DNA from: DASQBT01 sp963782495 | GTDB taxonomy: Bacteria > Pseudomonadota > Gammaproteobacteria > Burkholderiales > Thiobacillaceae | Reading direction: 5' to 3' | Length of the DNA stretch: 64,000 nucleotides | NCBI GenBank assembly: GCA_963782495.1 | Contig: CAWAJU010000004.1 | Span: forward strand, 62,001-126,000 | Shown here: in pieces, positions 42,166 to 50,576 of the stretch | Position numbering within the stretch: the stretch's first letter is position 1 | Layout: every line of letters begins with the position of its first letter | The notes under the pieces: generated by a model | Databases searched by the model: none | Seen by the model: the letters and a program-made list of their open reading frames with translations, nothing else | Told to the model about the DNA's origin: nothing | Made by a program: the position numbers and the translations under genes

Positions 42166-42982
42166 ATCGAAACGGCTCACTGCGGGACAAGCCACGCTGT
42201 TGGCACTGGTACTGTGCTATCTGGGGGTGATATTGCTCTTGCCTTTGGGAGCCATCGCGGCGCGCGCCCTGGAGGCCGGACCGCGAGCCTTGCTGAGTAT
42301 CGTGTCGGACCCGGGCGCGCGCGATGGCTTGCGCCTGACCTTGATCCTTGCCTTCATCGCCGTGGTCGCGAACGGACTCTTCGGCGTCGGCACCGGCCTG
42401 GTGCTGGTGCGGCATCGCTTTCTCGGACGCCGGGCGCTCGACACCCTGGTGGATCTGCCGCTGGCGGTGTCCCCGGTAATGACCGGGCTCGCGTTCCTGC
42501 TGGTGTTTGGTCGCGGCGGATGGCTGGAGCCTTGGCTCAATTTCGCCGGGCTCAAAGTCGCCTTTTCGTTTCCTGGTCTGGTGCTGGCCACCCTGTTTGT
42601 TACCTTCCCCTTTACCTTGCGCGAAGTCGCCTATGTGCTGATCGAACTCGGCACCGATGAGGAGGAGGCAGCCGTCACCTTGGGCGCGTCGCCTTGGCAG
42701 ACCTTTCGCCTGATCACGCTGCCCAATATCCGTTACGGCCTGGGTTACGGTCTGGTGCTGACCCTGGCGCGTGCGCTGGGCGAGTTCGGCGCGGTACTGG
42801 TAATAGGTGGCGCCATCAGCGGCCATACCGAGACTGCCACGACCTTCATCTACAACGCCATGGAAGAACGGCAGGAGACCGCAGCCTATGGCATGGCCTT
42901 GGTACTGGCGGTTTCAAGCGTGTTGTTCCTGCTGGCGCTGGAATGGATCAAGCGCCAACGTGGCAAGGAGAAACAGAAATAA
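42158..42982 (+). CDS. cysW: Sulfate ABC transporter permease CysW
   Basis: 274 residues starting at GTG 42158, which overlaps the cysT stop. LPLAVSPVMTGLAFLLVFGRGGWLEPWL and the EAA loop EEEAAVTLGASPWQTFRLITLPNIRYGL are typical, as is ALGEFGAVLVIGGAISGHTETATTFIYNAMEER. It dimerises with CysT. Its TAA stop shares bases with the proposed cysA start. Confidence 0.94.
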   Translation: MSESKRLTAGQATLLALVLCYLGVILLLPLGAIAARALEAGPRALLSIVSDPGARDGLRLTLILAFIAVVANGLFGVGTGLVLVRHRFLGRRALDTLVDLPLAVSPVMTGLAFLLVFGRGGWLEPWLNFAGLKVAFSFPGLVLATLFVTFPFTLREVAYVLIELGTDEEEAAVTLGASPWQTFRLITLPNIRYGLGYGLVLTLARALGEFGAVLVIGGAISGHTETATTFIYNAMEERQETAAYGMALVLAVSSVLFLLALEWIKRQRGKEKQK

Positions 42983-44043
42983 GCATTCGCGTCAGTCACC
43001 TCAACAAGCGCTTCGGCAATTTCGTTGCCGTCGATGACGTTTCCCTGGAAGTCGACAGCGGCGAACTGGTCGCGTTCCTCGGTCCGTCCGGCAGTGGCAA
43101 GAGCACCATCTTGCGCGTCATTGCGGGACTGGAGACGGCCGATTCGGGATCCGTGTATTTTGCCGATCAGGTGGCGGACCGCCTCCACGCGCGCTCGCGC
43201 GGCGTTGGCTTCGTGTTCCAGCATTACGCCCTTTTTCGTCACATGACGGTGGCACAGAACATCGCGTTCGGTCTGCGCGTGCAAGGCAAATCGCGCAACG
43301 AACAAATGCGGCGGGTGAACGAACTGCTCGATTTGATGGGGCTGACAGGGCTGGGCGAGCGCTACCCCGGGCAACTCTCCGGCGGGCAGCGTCAGCGTGT
43401 CGCGCTGGCCCGCGCCCTGGCACCGGAACCGCAAGTGCTCCTGCTGGATGAGCCCTTCGGTGCGGTGGATGCCCGGGTGCGTGAGGAATTGCGCCACTGG
43501 TTGCGGCGTCTGCACGATGAAGTCCATGTCACATCGATTTTCGTCACCCACGACCAGGAGGAAGCGTTCTCGGTGGCCGACAAAGTCATCGTTATCAACC
43601 GCGGTCGTGTGGAACAGGCTGCATCACCCGCGGAGATTCTGGACCAACCGGCCACCGAGTTCGTCGCGCGTTTCATTGGTGAGGCAAACGTCTATGAAGG
43701 GGTGACCGCAGGCGGGCATATGCCGATCGGTGCGCTTCAAGTACCCGCAGGAAACATGCCCGACGGCACGCCGGTGAGTGCGGTGCTGCGCTTCTATGAC
43801 CTCAAGTTCTGGCGCGACGATCAAGGGATCGCGCGGGTGGTGCGCACCATGACCCTGGGCGACCGGGTAAAGGTGGAAGCGGTGATCGATGGCGGCCCGG
43901 TAATCTATTCCCAGTTTCCGCGCCGCAGCAGCCTGCTCACAGGCATCGAGCCGGGCTGCCGCATCCATATCGAGGTCACCTTGGTACGGCTCTATCCCCA
44001 GAGCGCCGCCATCCCAGCCGAGACCGTGAGCGGCCAGGATTGA
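42979..44043 (+). CDS. cysA: Sulfate ABC transporter ATPase CysA, non-standard ATA start
   Basis: 354 residues. Walker A LGPSGSGKST, signature LSGGQRQRVALARAL, Walker B VLLLDEPFGAVD, H-loop FVTHDQEEA, then a C-terminal TOBE-like domain. AAGGAG lies 8 nt upstream of ATA 42979, giving SIRVSHLNKRFGNF; no ATG, GTG or TTG is suitably placed. Homologues start MSIRV with ATG overlapping the cysW TGA (ATGA); here a single G-to-A change gives ATAA, which turns that stop into TAA and the start into ATA. Whether ATA works as start is unknown; translation might be low. Confidence 0.9.
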   Translation: MSIRVSHLNKRFGNFVAVDDVSLEVDSGELVAFLGPSGSGKSTILRVIAGLETADSGSVYFADQVADRLHARSRGVGFVFQHYALFRHMTVAQNIAFGLRVQGKSRNEQMRRVNELLDLMGLTGLGERYPGQLSGGQRQRVALARALAPEPQVLLLDEPFGAVDARVREELRHWLRRLHDEVHVTSIFVTHDQEEAFSVADKVIVINRGRVEQAASPAEILDQPATEFVARFIGEANVYEGVTAGGHMPIGALQVPAGNMPDGTPVSAVLRFYDLKFWRDDQGIARVVRTMTLGDRVKVEAVIDGGPVIYSQFPRRSSLLTGIEPGCRIHIEVTLVRLYPQSAAIPAETVSGQD

Positions 44044-44252
44044 ACGGCTGAAAGTGGTCCGTGAGAGAACACTTTCCGAGGCGTGGGCACCGTCTCCATT
44101 CTTTCAGGCAGTCATGGTGCTCCGTCCGCCGCGTGATTATCGTCAGTTTCCATGGATTCAGATTTCTCCCAGAAGGCTAAACGAATTTCTCATTGAGGCC
44201 TGTTTACGCGCTTATAGGCTGTACTGGTACACCCGATAAGAGGGAGGGCGAA

Positions 44253-44634
44253 ATGAGCATGGGGATTGCGGTCAACGAATCATCGAGCATTGAGCGTCGC
44301 CATAACGGCATGGCTGCGCGCTATCTTTCCGGATGCATGCAGTCGTCTAGACCATTTCTTTCAGGGGACCCACGATTGGGCAGAAAGTACGCGGGAGAAA
44401 TTGACACTCCGAGTGACATATGAGTCTTACCCCCATCTCAGCGCAGCGGAAATCTGTACGCTGATTACGGCAATTGAGCGCCATGTGGCAGACCGAGTTC
44501 GGCAGCGCCTGATCCTGGACACGACAGAATCGGTCAATGATTTTGGTGCGACGGCCGCGGTGTCACCGAGTGGTGTCGCTCCCCTGTTAGAAGTGCTCAA
44601 ACGTATCCAGCTGAAAGAAACAGATACGCCTTGA
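44253..44634 (+). CDS. Hypothetical protein, possibly frameshifted
   Basis: ATG 44253 has GAGGGAGGG upstream and opens MSMGIAVNESSSIERRHNGMAARYLSGCMQ, stopping at 44423. An overlapping frame continues from about 44340 with DHFFQGTHDWAESTREKLTLRVTYESYP and LSAAEICTLITAIERHVADRVRQRLILD to 44634. The span is 127 codons plus one base, as for one insertion. No family recognised. It could equally be two chance frames. Confidence 0.35.
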
Positions 44635-44842
44635 AGTGATGCATCCAATTCGCAGGGCTGTTCCCGCTGATCTGTCCGGGCGTTCCCGTCCTCAAGCTTT
44701 CGTCGCAGGCTGGAGGCGAAATTGACGGACACAGAGCGAATGAGGCCACTGTGGCGAAAGCGAACGACCGGCTCGATCAGGTGGTTCTTGAAGCCCGACG
44801 CTACGCCGAGAAACGCGGCGGGGTGTCGCGCTCAGGCACTAG

Positions 44843-46009
44843 GGAAACCCTGCAAAAGTCATCAAGCAACCGTGTCGTGCATTAATATTGGTGCGTGACT
44901 GGGAGGGAGACGAATGAGACAACAAACCTTTGCCGAAGGCAGCTTTGAACTTCATGCCAAGCCCACGCGGCGCGCGACGTTTCTTGCCGAGATGGAGCGT
45001 GTGGTGCCTTGGTCTGAACTGTGCGCGGTAATCGCGCCGTACTACCCTGCAGGTGAAGGCGGCCGGCCGACGGTGGGGCTGGAGCGCATGCTGCGCGTCT
45101 ACTTCCTGCAGCAATGGTTCAACCTGTCCGACCCGGCGGTGGAAGAGGCCATCTACGACTCGGCTGCCATGCGCCGCTTCGTCGGCATCGATCTCGGGCG
45201 TGAAGCCGCGCCGGACGAGACCACCGTTCTGCGCTTTAGGCATCTGCTGGAGAAGCACCACTTGGGCAAAAAGCTGTTCGAGCAGGTGCACCGCCACCTG
45301 GAGGCGCAAGGCATGAAGGTGGCCCGAGGCACCATCGTCGACGCCACCATCATCTCTGCGCCGTCCTCGACCAAGAACCGCGATCAAAAGCGCGACCCGG
45401 ACATGCACCAGACCAAGAAGGGCAACCAGTGGCACTTCGGCATGAAGGCGCACATAGGGGTCGATTCCAAGAACAAGCTGATCCACTCGGTGGTGGCCAC
45501 CGCCGCCAACGTGGCAGATTCGCAAGTGCTCTCTGACCTGTTGCATGGAGATGAAACCAAGGTTTGGGGCGACCGTGCCTATCAGGGGCAAACGGAGGTC
45601 ATCAAGCAATGCGCGCCCCAAGCGCAGGACATGACCAACCGGCGCTGCCGCCGCAAGGGCGAAGTCGATGAAATCGAACGGGCGAAGAACCGGAACAAAT
45701 CCCGTGTGCGCGCGAAGGTCGAGCACGCGTTCGGTGTCATCAAGAACATCTTCGGTTTCGTGAAGGTGCGCTACAAGGGACTGGAGAAGAACGCGAACCG
45801 ATTGTTCGCCACCTGCGCCCTGGCGAATTTGTACCTGGCGCGACATCACCTGTTGCGACCTCAAGGGGCAAGGTGCGCCCAATGAATGAGAAATGGCCAG
45901 AAAGGCCGAACGATGCCGGGGTAAAATACCCGGAATCAACCCGAAACCTTGCCGCTGATGATCATGCATCCAATTTGCTCATGAAAATTGGGGCTTCTTC
46001 AGACCTTCC
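44843..46009 (+). mobile_element. IS5-family insertion sequence, 1167 bp
   Basis: Imperfect terminal inverted repeats: left GGAAACCCTGCAAAAG, right (reverse complement) GGAAGGTCTGAAGAAG. It is flanked by a 4-bp direct repeat CTAG (44839-44842 and 46010-46013), the YTAR-type target of the IS5 group. It contains one complete transposase gene and has interrupted yajD. Confidence 0.88.
44914..45885 (+). CDS. IS5-family transposase
   Basis: 323 residues, full length. Catalytic triad Asp143 (IVDATI), Asp220 (WGDRAYQG) and Glu270 (KVEHAFGVIK) with the Y-(2)-R-(3)-E-(6)-K-like spacing of the IS5 group. N-terminal DNA-binding domain with GLERMLRVYFLQQWFNLSD. GGGAGG precedes the ATG. Appears intact, so the element may be active. 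Confidence 0.93.
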   Translation: MRQQTFAEGSFELHAKPTRRATFLAEMERVVPWSELCAVIAPYYPAGEGGRPTVGLERMLRVYFLQQWFNLSDPAVEEAIYDSAAMRRFVGIDLGREAAPDETTVLRFRHLLEKHHLGKKLFEQVHRHLEAQGMKVARGTIVDATIISAPSSTKNRDQKRDPDMHQTKKGNQWHFGMKAHIGVDSKNKLIHSVVATAANVADSQVLSDLLHGDETKVWGDRAYQGQTEVIKQCAPQAQDMTNRRCRRKGEVDEIERAKNRNKSRVRAKVEHAFGVIKNIFGFVKVRYKGLEKNANRLFATCALANLYLARHHLLRPQGARCAQ

Positions 46010-46282
46010 CTAGAGCTCTTTCCGTGGGCGTGCGGCCGATGTGCCCGTACCTTTACCCCATGGCAATCTTCAACTGCTGGAAGTCCACCACAAGACCGGT
46101 AACCACAATGACAATCCACTGGACTGCAGCAATTGGGAACTGCTCAACACCTATTGCCATGAGCACGAGCACTCCAGGCTGAAAGACTTGGGCGGGCGCG
46201 CCGATGGGGGAAGCGCAACACCAGCCTCCACGTTCAATCCATTTGCGGACTTGAAAGCGATGCTGGAGTTCAAGAAACGAAG

Positions 46283-46553
46283 CTAGGGCCTGTTCACGCT
46301 AATTTCACGCCTGCGACGGCGCCGATTCGGGATGCAGCCCGCGAAGCGAGACGCGCCGCAGTGCGAGTCACTGCAAGCGGCTCGCGACAAAGGGATGCGC
46401 CCGAATCGGACCGTCCCGAAGGGTTGCTGCGAGAAAGCGCGTCTGCTGCGTTGCACCGCTTGGCAAGGGATCGCCCTTGCCAGCGCGCCGCGCCTTGCAT
46501 CCATCACTTTCTCGCAGCAACGCAGATGCGAAATTAGAGTGAACAGGCCCTAG
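46283..46553. mobile_element. MITE-like element with 20-bp inverted termini
   Basis: Left end CTAG-GGCCTGTTCACGCTAATTTC, right end GAAATTAGAGTGAACAGGCC-CTAG: 19 of 20 matching positions, flanked on both sides by CTAG. The 263-bp interior has no gene and contains further inverted stretches (TTGCTGCGAGAAAG near 46422 against CTTTCTCGCAGCAA near 46507). It matches a non-autonomous element moved by an IS5-like transposase, though its ends differ from the IS next door. Insertion occurred at the yajD stop codon. Confidence 0.7.
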
Positions 46554-46558
46554 GTCAT

Positions 46559-46596
46559 GCCTTGGTTGCCGGATCGAGCAGACCGGCAACCAAGGC
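46559..46596. terminator. Perfect 14-bp stem-loop between the MITE and the cytochrome gene
   Basis: Arms GCCTTGGTTGCCGG and CCGGCAACCAAGGC with a 10-nt loop. It lies 73 bp past the stop of the minus-strand cytochrome gene and just after the MITE. It lacks a clear T-run, but the stem is strong enough to end transcription in either direction. Confidence 0.55.
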
Positions 46597-46669
46597 CGCT
46601 ACCCCATGCCGAATGCAGAGCCCATCGAAAAATCCGTTTCCGAGCGACGGGGACGTTTCAAAATCTGGA

Positions 46670-47059
46670 TTACTTCAGCGTTGCGACGTACGGCGAAAGT
46701 GCGTCAATATCGCTGTCGCTGAGTTTGGCGGCAATCGGAGCCATGACAGCGGTTTGTGGGCCCATTTGCTTGCCCGCCTTGTAGTCCATCAGCTTGGCTT
46801 TGACGTCATCTGCGGTAAGTCCGGTGAGCTTGGGGAAAGAGGCGACGCCTTGGCCGCTGGGCCCATGACAGCTCGCGCAGACGCTCTTGAACTCCGTCGC
46901 GGCATCCATTGCAGCGGGGGCGGCCTCAGGTGCAGTGGTAGTTTCAGGTGCCGGAGCCATCGCGGACGGGGCCTGTTCAGGCGCCGTTGCTTCCTCTTTC
47001 TTGCCACAGGCCACGAGGCCGACAGCGGTAGCCAAAACCAGAATGATGGGATAACGCAT
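46670..47059 (-). CDS. Lipoprotein c-type cytochrome
   Basis: 129 residues from ATG 47059. The signal ends in a lipobox (VGLVACGKK). A flexible Ala/Pro/Glu/Thr-rich linker of about 35 residues follows, then a single haem domain with CASCH and a distal Met in KQMGPQTAVMAPIAAKL. The linker plus small domain matches membrane-tethered cytochrome c5/c553-like carriers that shuttle electrons in the periplasm. Confidence 0.85.
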   Translation of the reverse strand: MRYPIILVLATAVGLVACGKKEEATAPEQAPSAMAPAPETTTAPEAAPAAMDAATEFKSVCASCHGPSGQGVASFPKLTGLTADDVKAKLMDYKAGKQMGPQTAVMAPIAAKLSDSDIDALSPYVATLK

Positions 47060-47145
47060 GATAGTCACCTTTCCTTAAATAATAAGAACATGCTCTTATA
47101 CTAAATAATGCTGAATAAGCCAAGCACCCGGTGTGGGCACATGCC

Positions 47146-47493
47146 CTACTCGATCGAATGCAGCTTGGTGCTAACGTCTTCAAGCCACGTCTGGTGCTGG
47201 CATTGCAAGGCGTCGAACTGGGCCAGCACCTGCCGGCCTCGTTCGGTGAGCCGGCTACCTCCGCCGCGGACGCCGCCGGTGGCGCTTTCTACCAGAGTTT
47301 CGCCATACGCGCTGTTCATTGCGTCCACGGCGTCCCATGCCGCCTTGTAGCTCATCTTCATTACGCTTGCAGCCTTGGAAATGGAGCCGGTCTCGCCTAT
47401 CTGCTTGAGCAACTCCGCTCGTCCGCGGCCCATGAAATTCTTCCCGTTCAGGGTAAGCCATACCCGCCCGTGGGCGTTGAGGGTTCGCATCAT
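47146..47493 (-). CDS. ModE-type winged-helix regulator
   Basis: 115 residues, only the DNA-binding half of ModE: GRAELLKQIGETGSISKAASVMKMSYKAAWDAVDAMN is the HTH, then GGGSRLTERGRQVLAQFDAL. It lacks the TOBE molybdate-binding domains, so it may respond indirectly or be a constitutive repressor. No modABC is nearby, but the moa/mob/moe block lies 8-10 kb away. Confidence 0.85.
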   Translation of the reverse strand: MMRTLNAHGRVWLTLNGKNFMGRGRAELLKQIGETGSISKAASVMKMSYKAAWDAVDAMNSAYGETLVESATGGVRGGGSRLTERGRQVLAQFDALQCQHQTWLEDVSTKLHSIE

Positions 47494-47592
47494 GAGGCAA
47501 TTCTAGCAAGCGGTCCGAAAAAACTATTGCCGGCTGGCGCCGCGCGTATTACGGTCGAGCCCTTACTGCAATGACTTATTGAGGAGCCGCGG

Positions 47593-48060
47593 ATGACGAA
47601 GAATTTGCTGTTGATTTGCCTGCTTGGATTGATCAGTGGCGTCACGCAGGCCGCTGACGGCTTTAATGCACTGTTCAAGACCCACGGCAAGTTTGCGGAC
47701 GTGCGCGACATGCTGGTCAGCACCATCGAAGGCCGAGGTCTCAAAATCAATCACGCCAATTACATCGCCGACATGCTGGAGCGTACCGGCAAGGATCTGG
47801 GTGCTACCAAGCAGGTGTATGTAAATGGCGAACAATTTGAGTTTTGTAGCGCGACCATCTCGCGCGCGATGATGGAAGCGGATCCCCACGCCATCGTCAT
47901 GTGCCCCTACATCATTTCCGTCTACACCGTCCCGAATGATGGCGATACGGTTTATCTGGCTTATCGCAAGCCCGCGACCAGCAGGAACAAGGCGTTGAGA
48001 AAGGCGTTGGTTGATGTGGACGCCCTGCTGGCAGGCATCATCAAGGAAGCCATCGAGTAG
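47593..48060 (+). CDS. DUF302 periplasmic protein
   Basis: 155 residues. Signal peptide KNLLLICLLGLISGVTQAA. The DUF302 body contains GRGLKINHANYIADML, FEFCSATISRAMMEADPHAIVMCPYIISVYTVP and VYLAYRKP. DUF302 folds as a small alpha/beta dimer; function unknown, often linked to respiratory or sulfur genes. RBS GAGGAG 8 nt before the ATG. It diverges from the ModE-like gene. Confidence 0.85.
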   Translation: MTKNLLLICLLGLISGVTQAADGFNALFKTHGKFADVRDMLVSTIEGRGLKINHANYIADMLERTGKDLGATKQVYVNGEQFEFCSATISRAMMEADPHAIVMCPYIISVYTVPNDGDTVYLAYRKPATSRNKALRKALVDVDALLAGIIKEAIE

Positions 48061-48091
48061 GGGCGACTAAACCGGGGTAAACTCTGCTTCC

Positions 48092-48469
48092 ATGAACGGA
48101 TTCGTGGCAGTAGGGGCTGGGGCCATGCTGGGGGCCTGGTTGCGCTGGGGCTTGGGCCTGTGGCTTAACCCTGTCTATCCCTCGCTGCCCATGGGCACGC
48201 TCGGGGCCAATTTGCTTGGGGGTTACCTCATCGGCCTCGCGATGGCCTTTTTTCTCCAGCATCCGGGCCTGCCACCTGAATGGCGGCTTTTCATTATTAC
48301 TGGTTTTCTCGGCGCGCTGACCACCTTTTCCACCTTCTCGGCTGAAGTGGCCGCCATGCTGGCGCGCACCCAATACCTCATGGCGCTGGGAACCGCCGCG
48401 CTTCATGTCCTGGGTTCTCTGGCGGCGACGGGATTGGGAATCTGGACAATTAAACTCTTACGGGGATGA
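48092..48469 (+). CDS. crcB: Fluoride exporter CrcB/Fluc
   Basis: 125 residues, four membrane helices: GAMLGAWLRWGLGLWLN, GTLGANLLGGYLIGLAMAFF, TGFLGALTTFSTFSAEVAAML with the fluoride-pore Phe/Thr/Ser motif. Dual-topology dimer that expels F-. I found no crcB-type riboswitch in the short 31-bp upstream gap. Co-transcribed with the DUF190 gene. Confidence 0.93.
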   Translation: MNGFVAVGAGAMLGAWLRWGLGLWLNPVYPSLPMGTLGANLLGGYLIGLAMAFFLQHPGLPPEWRLFIITGFLGALTTFSTFSAEVAAMLARTQYLMALGTAALHVLGSLAATGLGIWTIKLLRG

Positions 48470-48789
48470 CCATGGCTGAAGTGATGCTGCGTCTCTTTAC
48501 CGAGGAAGATCACAAGCACAATGGCAAGCTGGTTTATGAGTGGCTGCTGGAAACGGGCCGGAAACTTGGCATCCCCGGCGGATCGGCGTTTCGCGCCTTT
48601 GCCGGTTACGGTCATCACGGCCGAATGCATGAGGATACGTTCTTCGAGCTGGCAGGCAAGCTGCCCGTGGAGGTGATGTTCGCGGCGCGTGCGGAGCAGG
48701 TCGATGCATTGCTGGCCGCCGTTCGCGCCGAGGGCTTGCACCTGTTCTACATTCGCACGCCAGCCGAGACGGGTACCACTGGTTCCTGA
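48466..48789 (+). CDS. DUF190 protein
   Basis: 107 residues, overlapping crcB by 4 bp. PII-like ferredoxin fold: VMLRLFTEEDHKHNGKLVYEWLLETGRKLGIPGGSAFRAFAGYG and LPVEVMFAARAEQVDALLAAV. DUF190 proteins are regularly coupled to crcB and are thought to regulate or assist fluoride export. Confidence 0.9.
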   Translation: MTMAEVMLRLFTEEDHKHNGKLVYEWLLETGRKLGIPGGSAFRAFAGYGHHGRMHEDTFFELAGKLPVEVMFAARAEQVDALLAAVRAEGLHLFYIRTPAETGTTGS

Positions 48790-49544
48790 TGGATCTGCCT
48801 CACCAGCTCTTGTTGTTTGCCGCTTCGTTCGTTGCCAATTGGTTTTCCGCCTTGTCCGGGGGAGGCGCCGGGCTGATCCAGTTTCCCATGCTGATCTTTC
48901 TTGGACTGCCGTTTGCCATTGCCCTGGCCACGCACAAGGTAGCCAGCGTGGCGCTGGGATTGGGTGCGACCATGCGGCACATGAAGGAGGGCGGGCTGGC
49001 GCTGCGCGAGTCGCTGATCATTCTGGGCGCAGGATTGCCCGGCGTTATTCTGGGCGCCTCATTGATCTTGAAGGCGCCGGAGCGTGGGGCGATTATCGTG
49101 TTGGGCGTGCTGACTCTGGGCCTGGGACTCTACTCGGTGGTCCGGCCCCAGCTAGGCACAGCGCATGAGCCGCGCAACTGGCATGGGGCAGGCCTTTACA
49201 CCGGCGTCGCCGGACTATTCGGTGTGGGTTTCCTTAATGGTTCCATCACCTCCGGCACCGGACTGTTCCTGACCATGTGGCTGATCCGCCATTTCGGCAT
49301 GGATTACCGACGCGCAGTCGCCTATACGCTGATACTGTGCGGCCTGTTCTGGAACGGCACCGGCGCGATGGTCCTGGGTTATCTTGGCACCATCGCATGG
49401 CAGTGGATGCCGGCCCTGCTGGCAGGCGCCATCCTGGGAGGCTATGCAGGCAGCCACATTGCGATCACGAAGGGTAATCTGTGGATCAAGCACTCGTTCG
49501 AAATCGTGACCATTCTGATCGGCGCGAAACTCATATGGGGCTGA
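48789..49544 (+). CDS. TauE/SafE family sulfite/anion exporter
   Basis: 251 residues, eight membrane helices. AASFVANWFSALSGGGAGLIQFPMLIFLGLPFAIALATHKVASVALGLGA is the first TauE half and GVAGLFGVGFLNGSITSGTGLFLTMWLIRHFGMDYRRAVAYTLIL the second. Substrates of the family include sulfite, sulfoacetate and related organosulfonates; which one applies here is not known. One-base overlap with the DUF190 stop. Confidence 0.88.
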   Translation: MDLPHQLLLFAASFVANWFSALSGGGAGLIQFPMLIFLGLPFAIALATHKVASVALGLGATMRHMKEGGLALRESLIILGAGLPGVILGASLILKAPERGAIIVLGVLTLGLGLYSVVRPQLGTAHEPRNWHGAGLYTGVAGLFGVGFLNGSITSGTGLFLTMWLIRHFGMDYRRAVAYTLILCGLFWNGTGAMVLGYLGTIAWQWMPALLAGAILGGYAGSHIAITKGNLWIKHSFEIVTILIGAKLIWG

Positions 49545-50050
49545 GCGACGAGGACTTCATGCGGGCCGCCCTGGCCGAAGCAAACAAGGCCTGGGCCCAA
49601 GGCGAGGTGCCGGTGGGTGCTGTGGTGGTGAAGGATGGGCAGATCGTCGGCCGGGGATTCAACCAGCCCATCGCCCGCCACGATCCAAGCGCCCATGCGG
49701 AAATCATGGCGCTGCGCGATGCAGCGAAAAATCTCGGCAATTACCGGTTGGTGGACTGTACGCTGTATGTCAGCTTCGAGCCGTGCGCCATGTGCGCCGG
49801 CGCCATCTTTCATGCCCGCATCGGACGGGTGGTGTATGGCGCAGCGGAATACAAGACCGGGGCGGCAGGCAGCGTCGTGGATCTGTTTTCCGATTCTCGG
49901 CTCAACTTTCATGCGCGGATCGAAGCCGGTGTCCTGGCACAGGAGTGCGCGCAGATGGTAAGCGATTTCTTCACGTACCGCCGCCCGCAGAAGAACCAAA
50001 ACAAGCTGGACCCGTCTACCGCAAAGATTGACGGAGATGAGCATGGCTGA
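49535..50050 (+). CDS. tadA: tRNA-specific adenosine deaminase TadA
   Basis: 171 residues from ATG 49535, overlapping the transporter by 10 bp. Zinc and catalytic motif HAEIMAL (Glu as proton shuttle) and PCAMCAGAIFHARI. GEVPVGAVVV is the N-terminal TadA mark. Converts A34 to inosine in tRNA-Arg(ACG). The C-terminal tail (RRPQKNQNKL) is basic as expected. Confidence 0.95.
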   Translation: MGLSDEDFMRAALAEANKAWAQGEVPVGAVVVKDGQIVGRGFNQPIARHDPSAHAEIMALRDAAKNLGNYRLVDCTLYVSFEPCAMCAGAIFHARIGRVVYGAAEYKTGAAGSVVDLFSDSRLNFHARIEAGVLAQECAQMVSDFFTYRRPQKNQNKLDPSTAKIDGDEHG

Positions 50051-50537
50051 CTACCGTATCGACATCGACACCCGCTTGCAGCGGCTTTATTTGTGGGAGC
50101 CCTATCCAGATGGCGATATTTTGATCCGGGAATACCCGGTGTCTACGGCGAAGAACGGGCTGGGCGAACTATGCGACAGTTTCTGTACACCGCGCGGCCG
50201 GCATCGCATCGCGGAAAAAATCGGCCAGGACCAGCCGCTGCATGCGGTATTCAAGTCCCGTCAGCCGACCGGCGAAATCTGGAGCCCGCAACTTGGGCAG
50301 GACAACCAGGGCCGGGACTGGATTCTTACCCGGATACTCTGGCTGGACGGACTGGAAGCAGGCAAGAACCGCGGCGGGGAGGTGGACACCCACGACCGGT
50401 ATATATACATTCACGGCACCAGTGACGAACACCTCGTCGGCCAACCCAGTTCCCACGGTTGCATCCGCATGCGCAACACCGACGTCGCCGACTTGTTCGA
50501 TCTGGTCGAGGTCGGGACCCCGGTCACGATCACCTAG
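50043..50537 (+). CDS. L,D-transpeptidase (YkuD family)
   Basis: 164 residues, starting at ATG 50043 after GGAGATGAGC and overlapping the tadA stop. The catalytic site is YIYIHGTSDEHLVGQPSSHGCIRMRN (His, Ser-X-Gly-Cys, Arg). There is no signal peptide visible, which is unusual for a periplasmic crosslinking enzyme but seen in short YkuD proteins. It joins peptidoglycan stem peptides or attaches lipoproteins. Confidence 0.88.
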   Translation: MADYRIDIDTRLQRLYLWEPYPDGDILIREYPVSTAKNGLGELCDSFCTPRGRHRIAEKIGQDQPLHAVFKSRQPTGEIWSPQLGQDNQGRDWILTRILWLDGLEAGKNRGGEVDTHDRYIYIHGTSDEHLVGQPSSHGCIRMRNTDVADLFDLVEVGTPVTIT

Positions 50538-50576
50538 GTTCGGGCTCGCGGATGCGCCAGCGGCTGTGGCGTCGTC

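Larger units (their letters stand above)
44751..46286 (+). pseudogene. yajD: YajD-like HNH protein, split by an insertion sequence
   Basis: Left part: GTG 44751 gives VAKANDRLDQVVLEARRYAEKRGG up to CTAG at 44839. Right part, after the IS: ELFPWACGRCARTF (zinc pair), then LQLLEVHHKTGNHNDNP, SNWELLNTYCHEHEHSRL (HNH/His-Me finger) and the terminal NPFADLKAMLEFKKR of YajD, ending TAG at 46284-46286. The two parts rejoin once the IS and one CTAG are removed, but need two extra one-base corrections (near 44823 and 46055). YajD-type proteins are small HNH nucleases of unknown role. The stop codon lies inside the left flank of the MITE-like element. Confidence 0.75.

Noticed and set aside
44839..45969. 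Minus-strand open frame across the IS
   Set aside because: Antisense to the transposase gene, whose DDE triad is intact.
46332..46553. Open frame inside the MITE-like element
   Set aside because: Both strands read open by chance in the inverted sequence; no recognisable protein.
48061..48091. Fluoride riboswitch before crcB
   Set aside because: The gap is only 31 bp and lacks the conserved riboswitch core.
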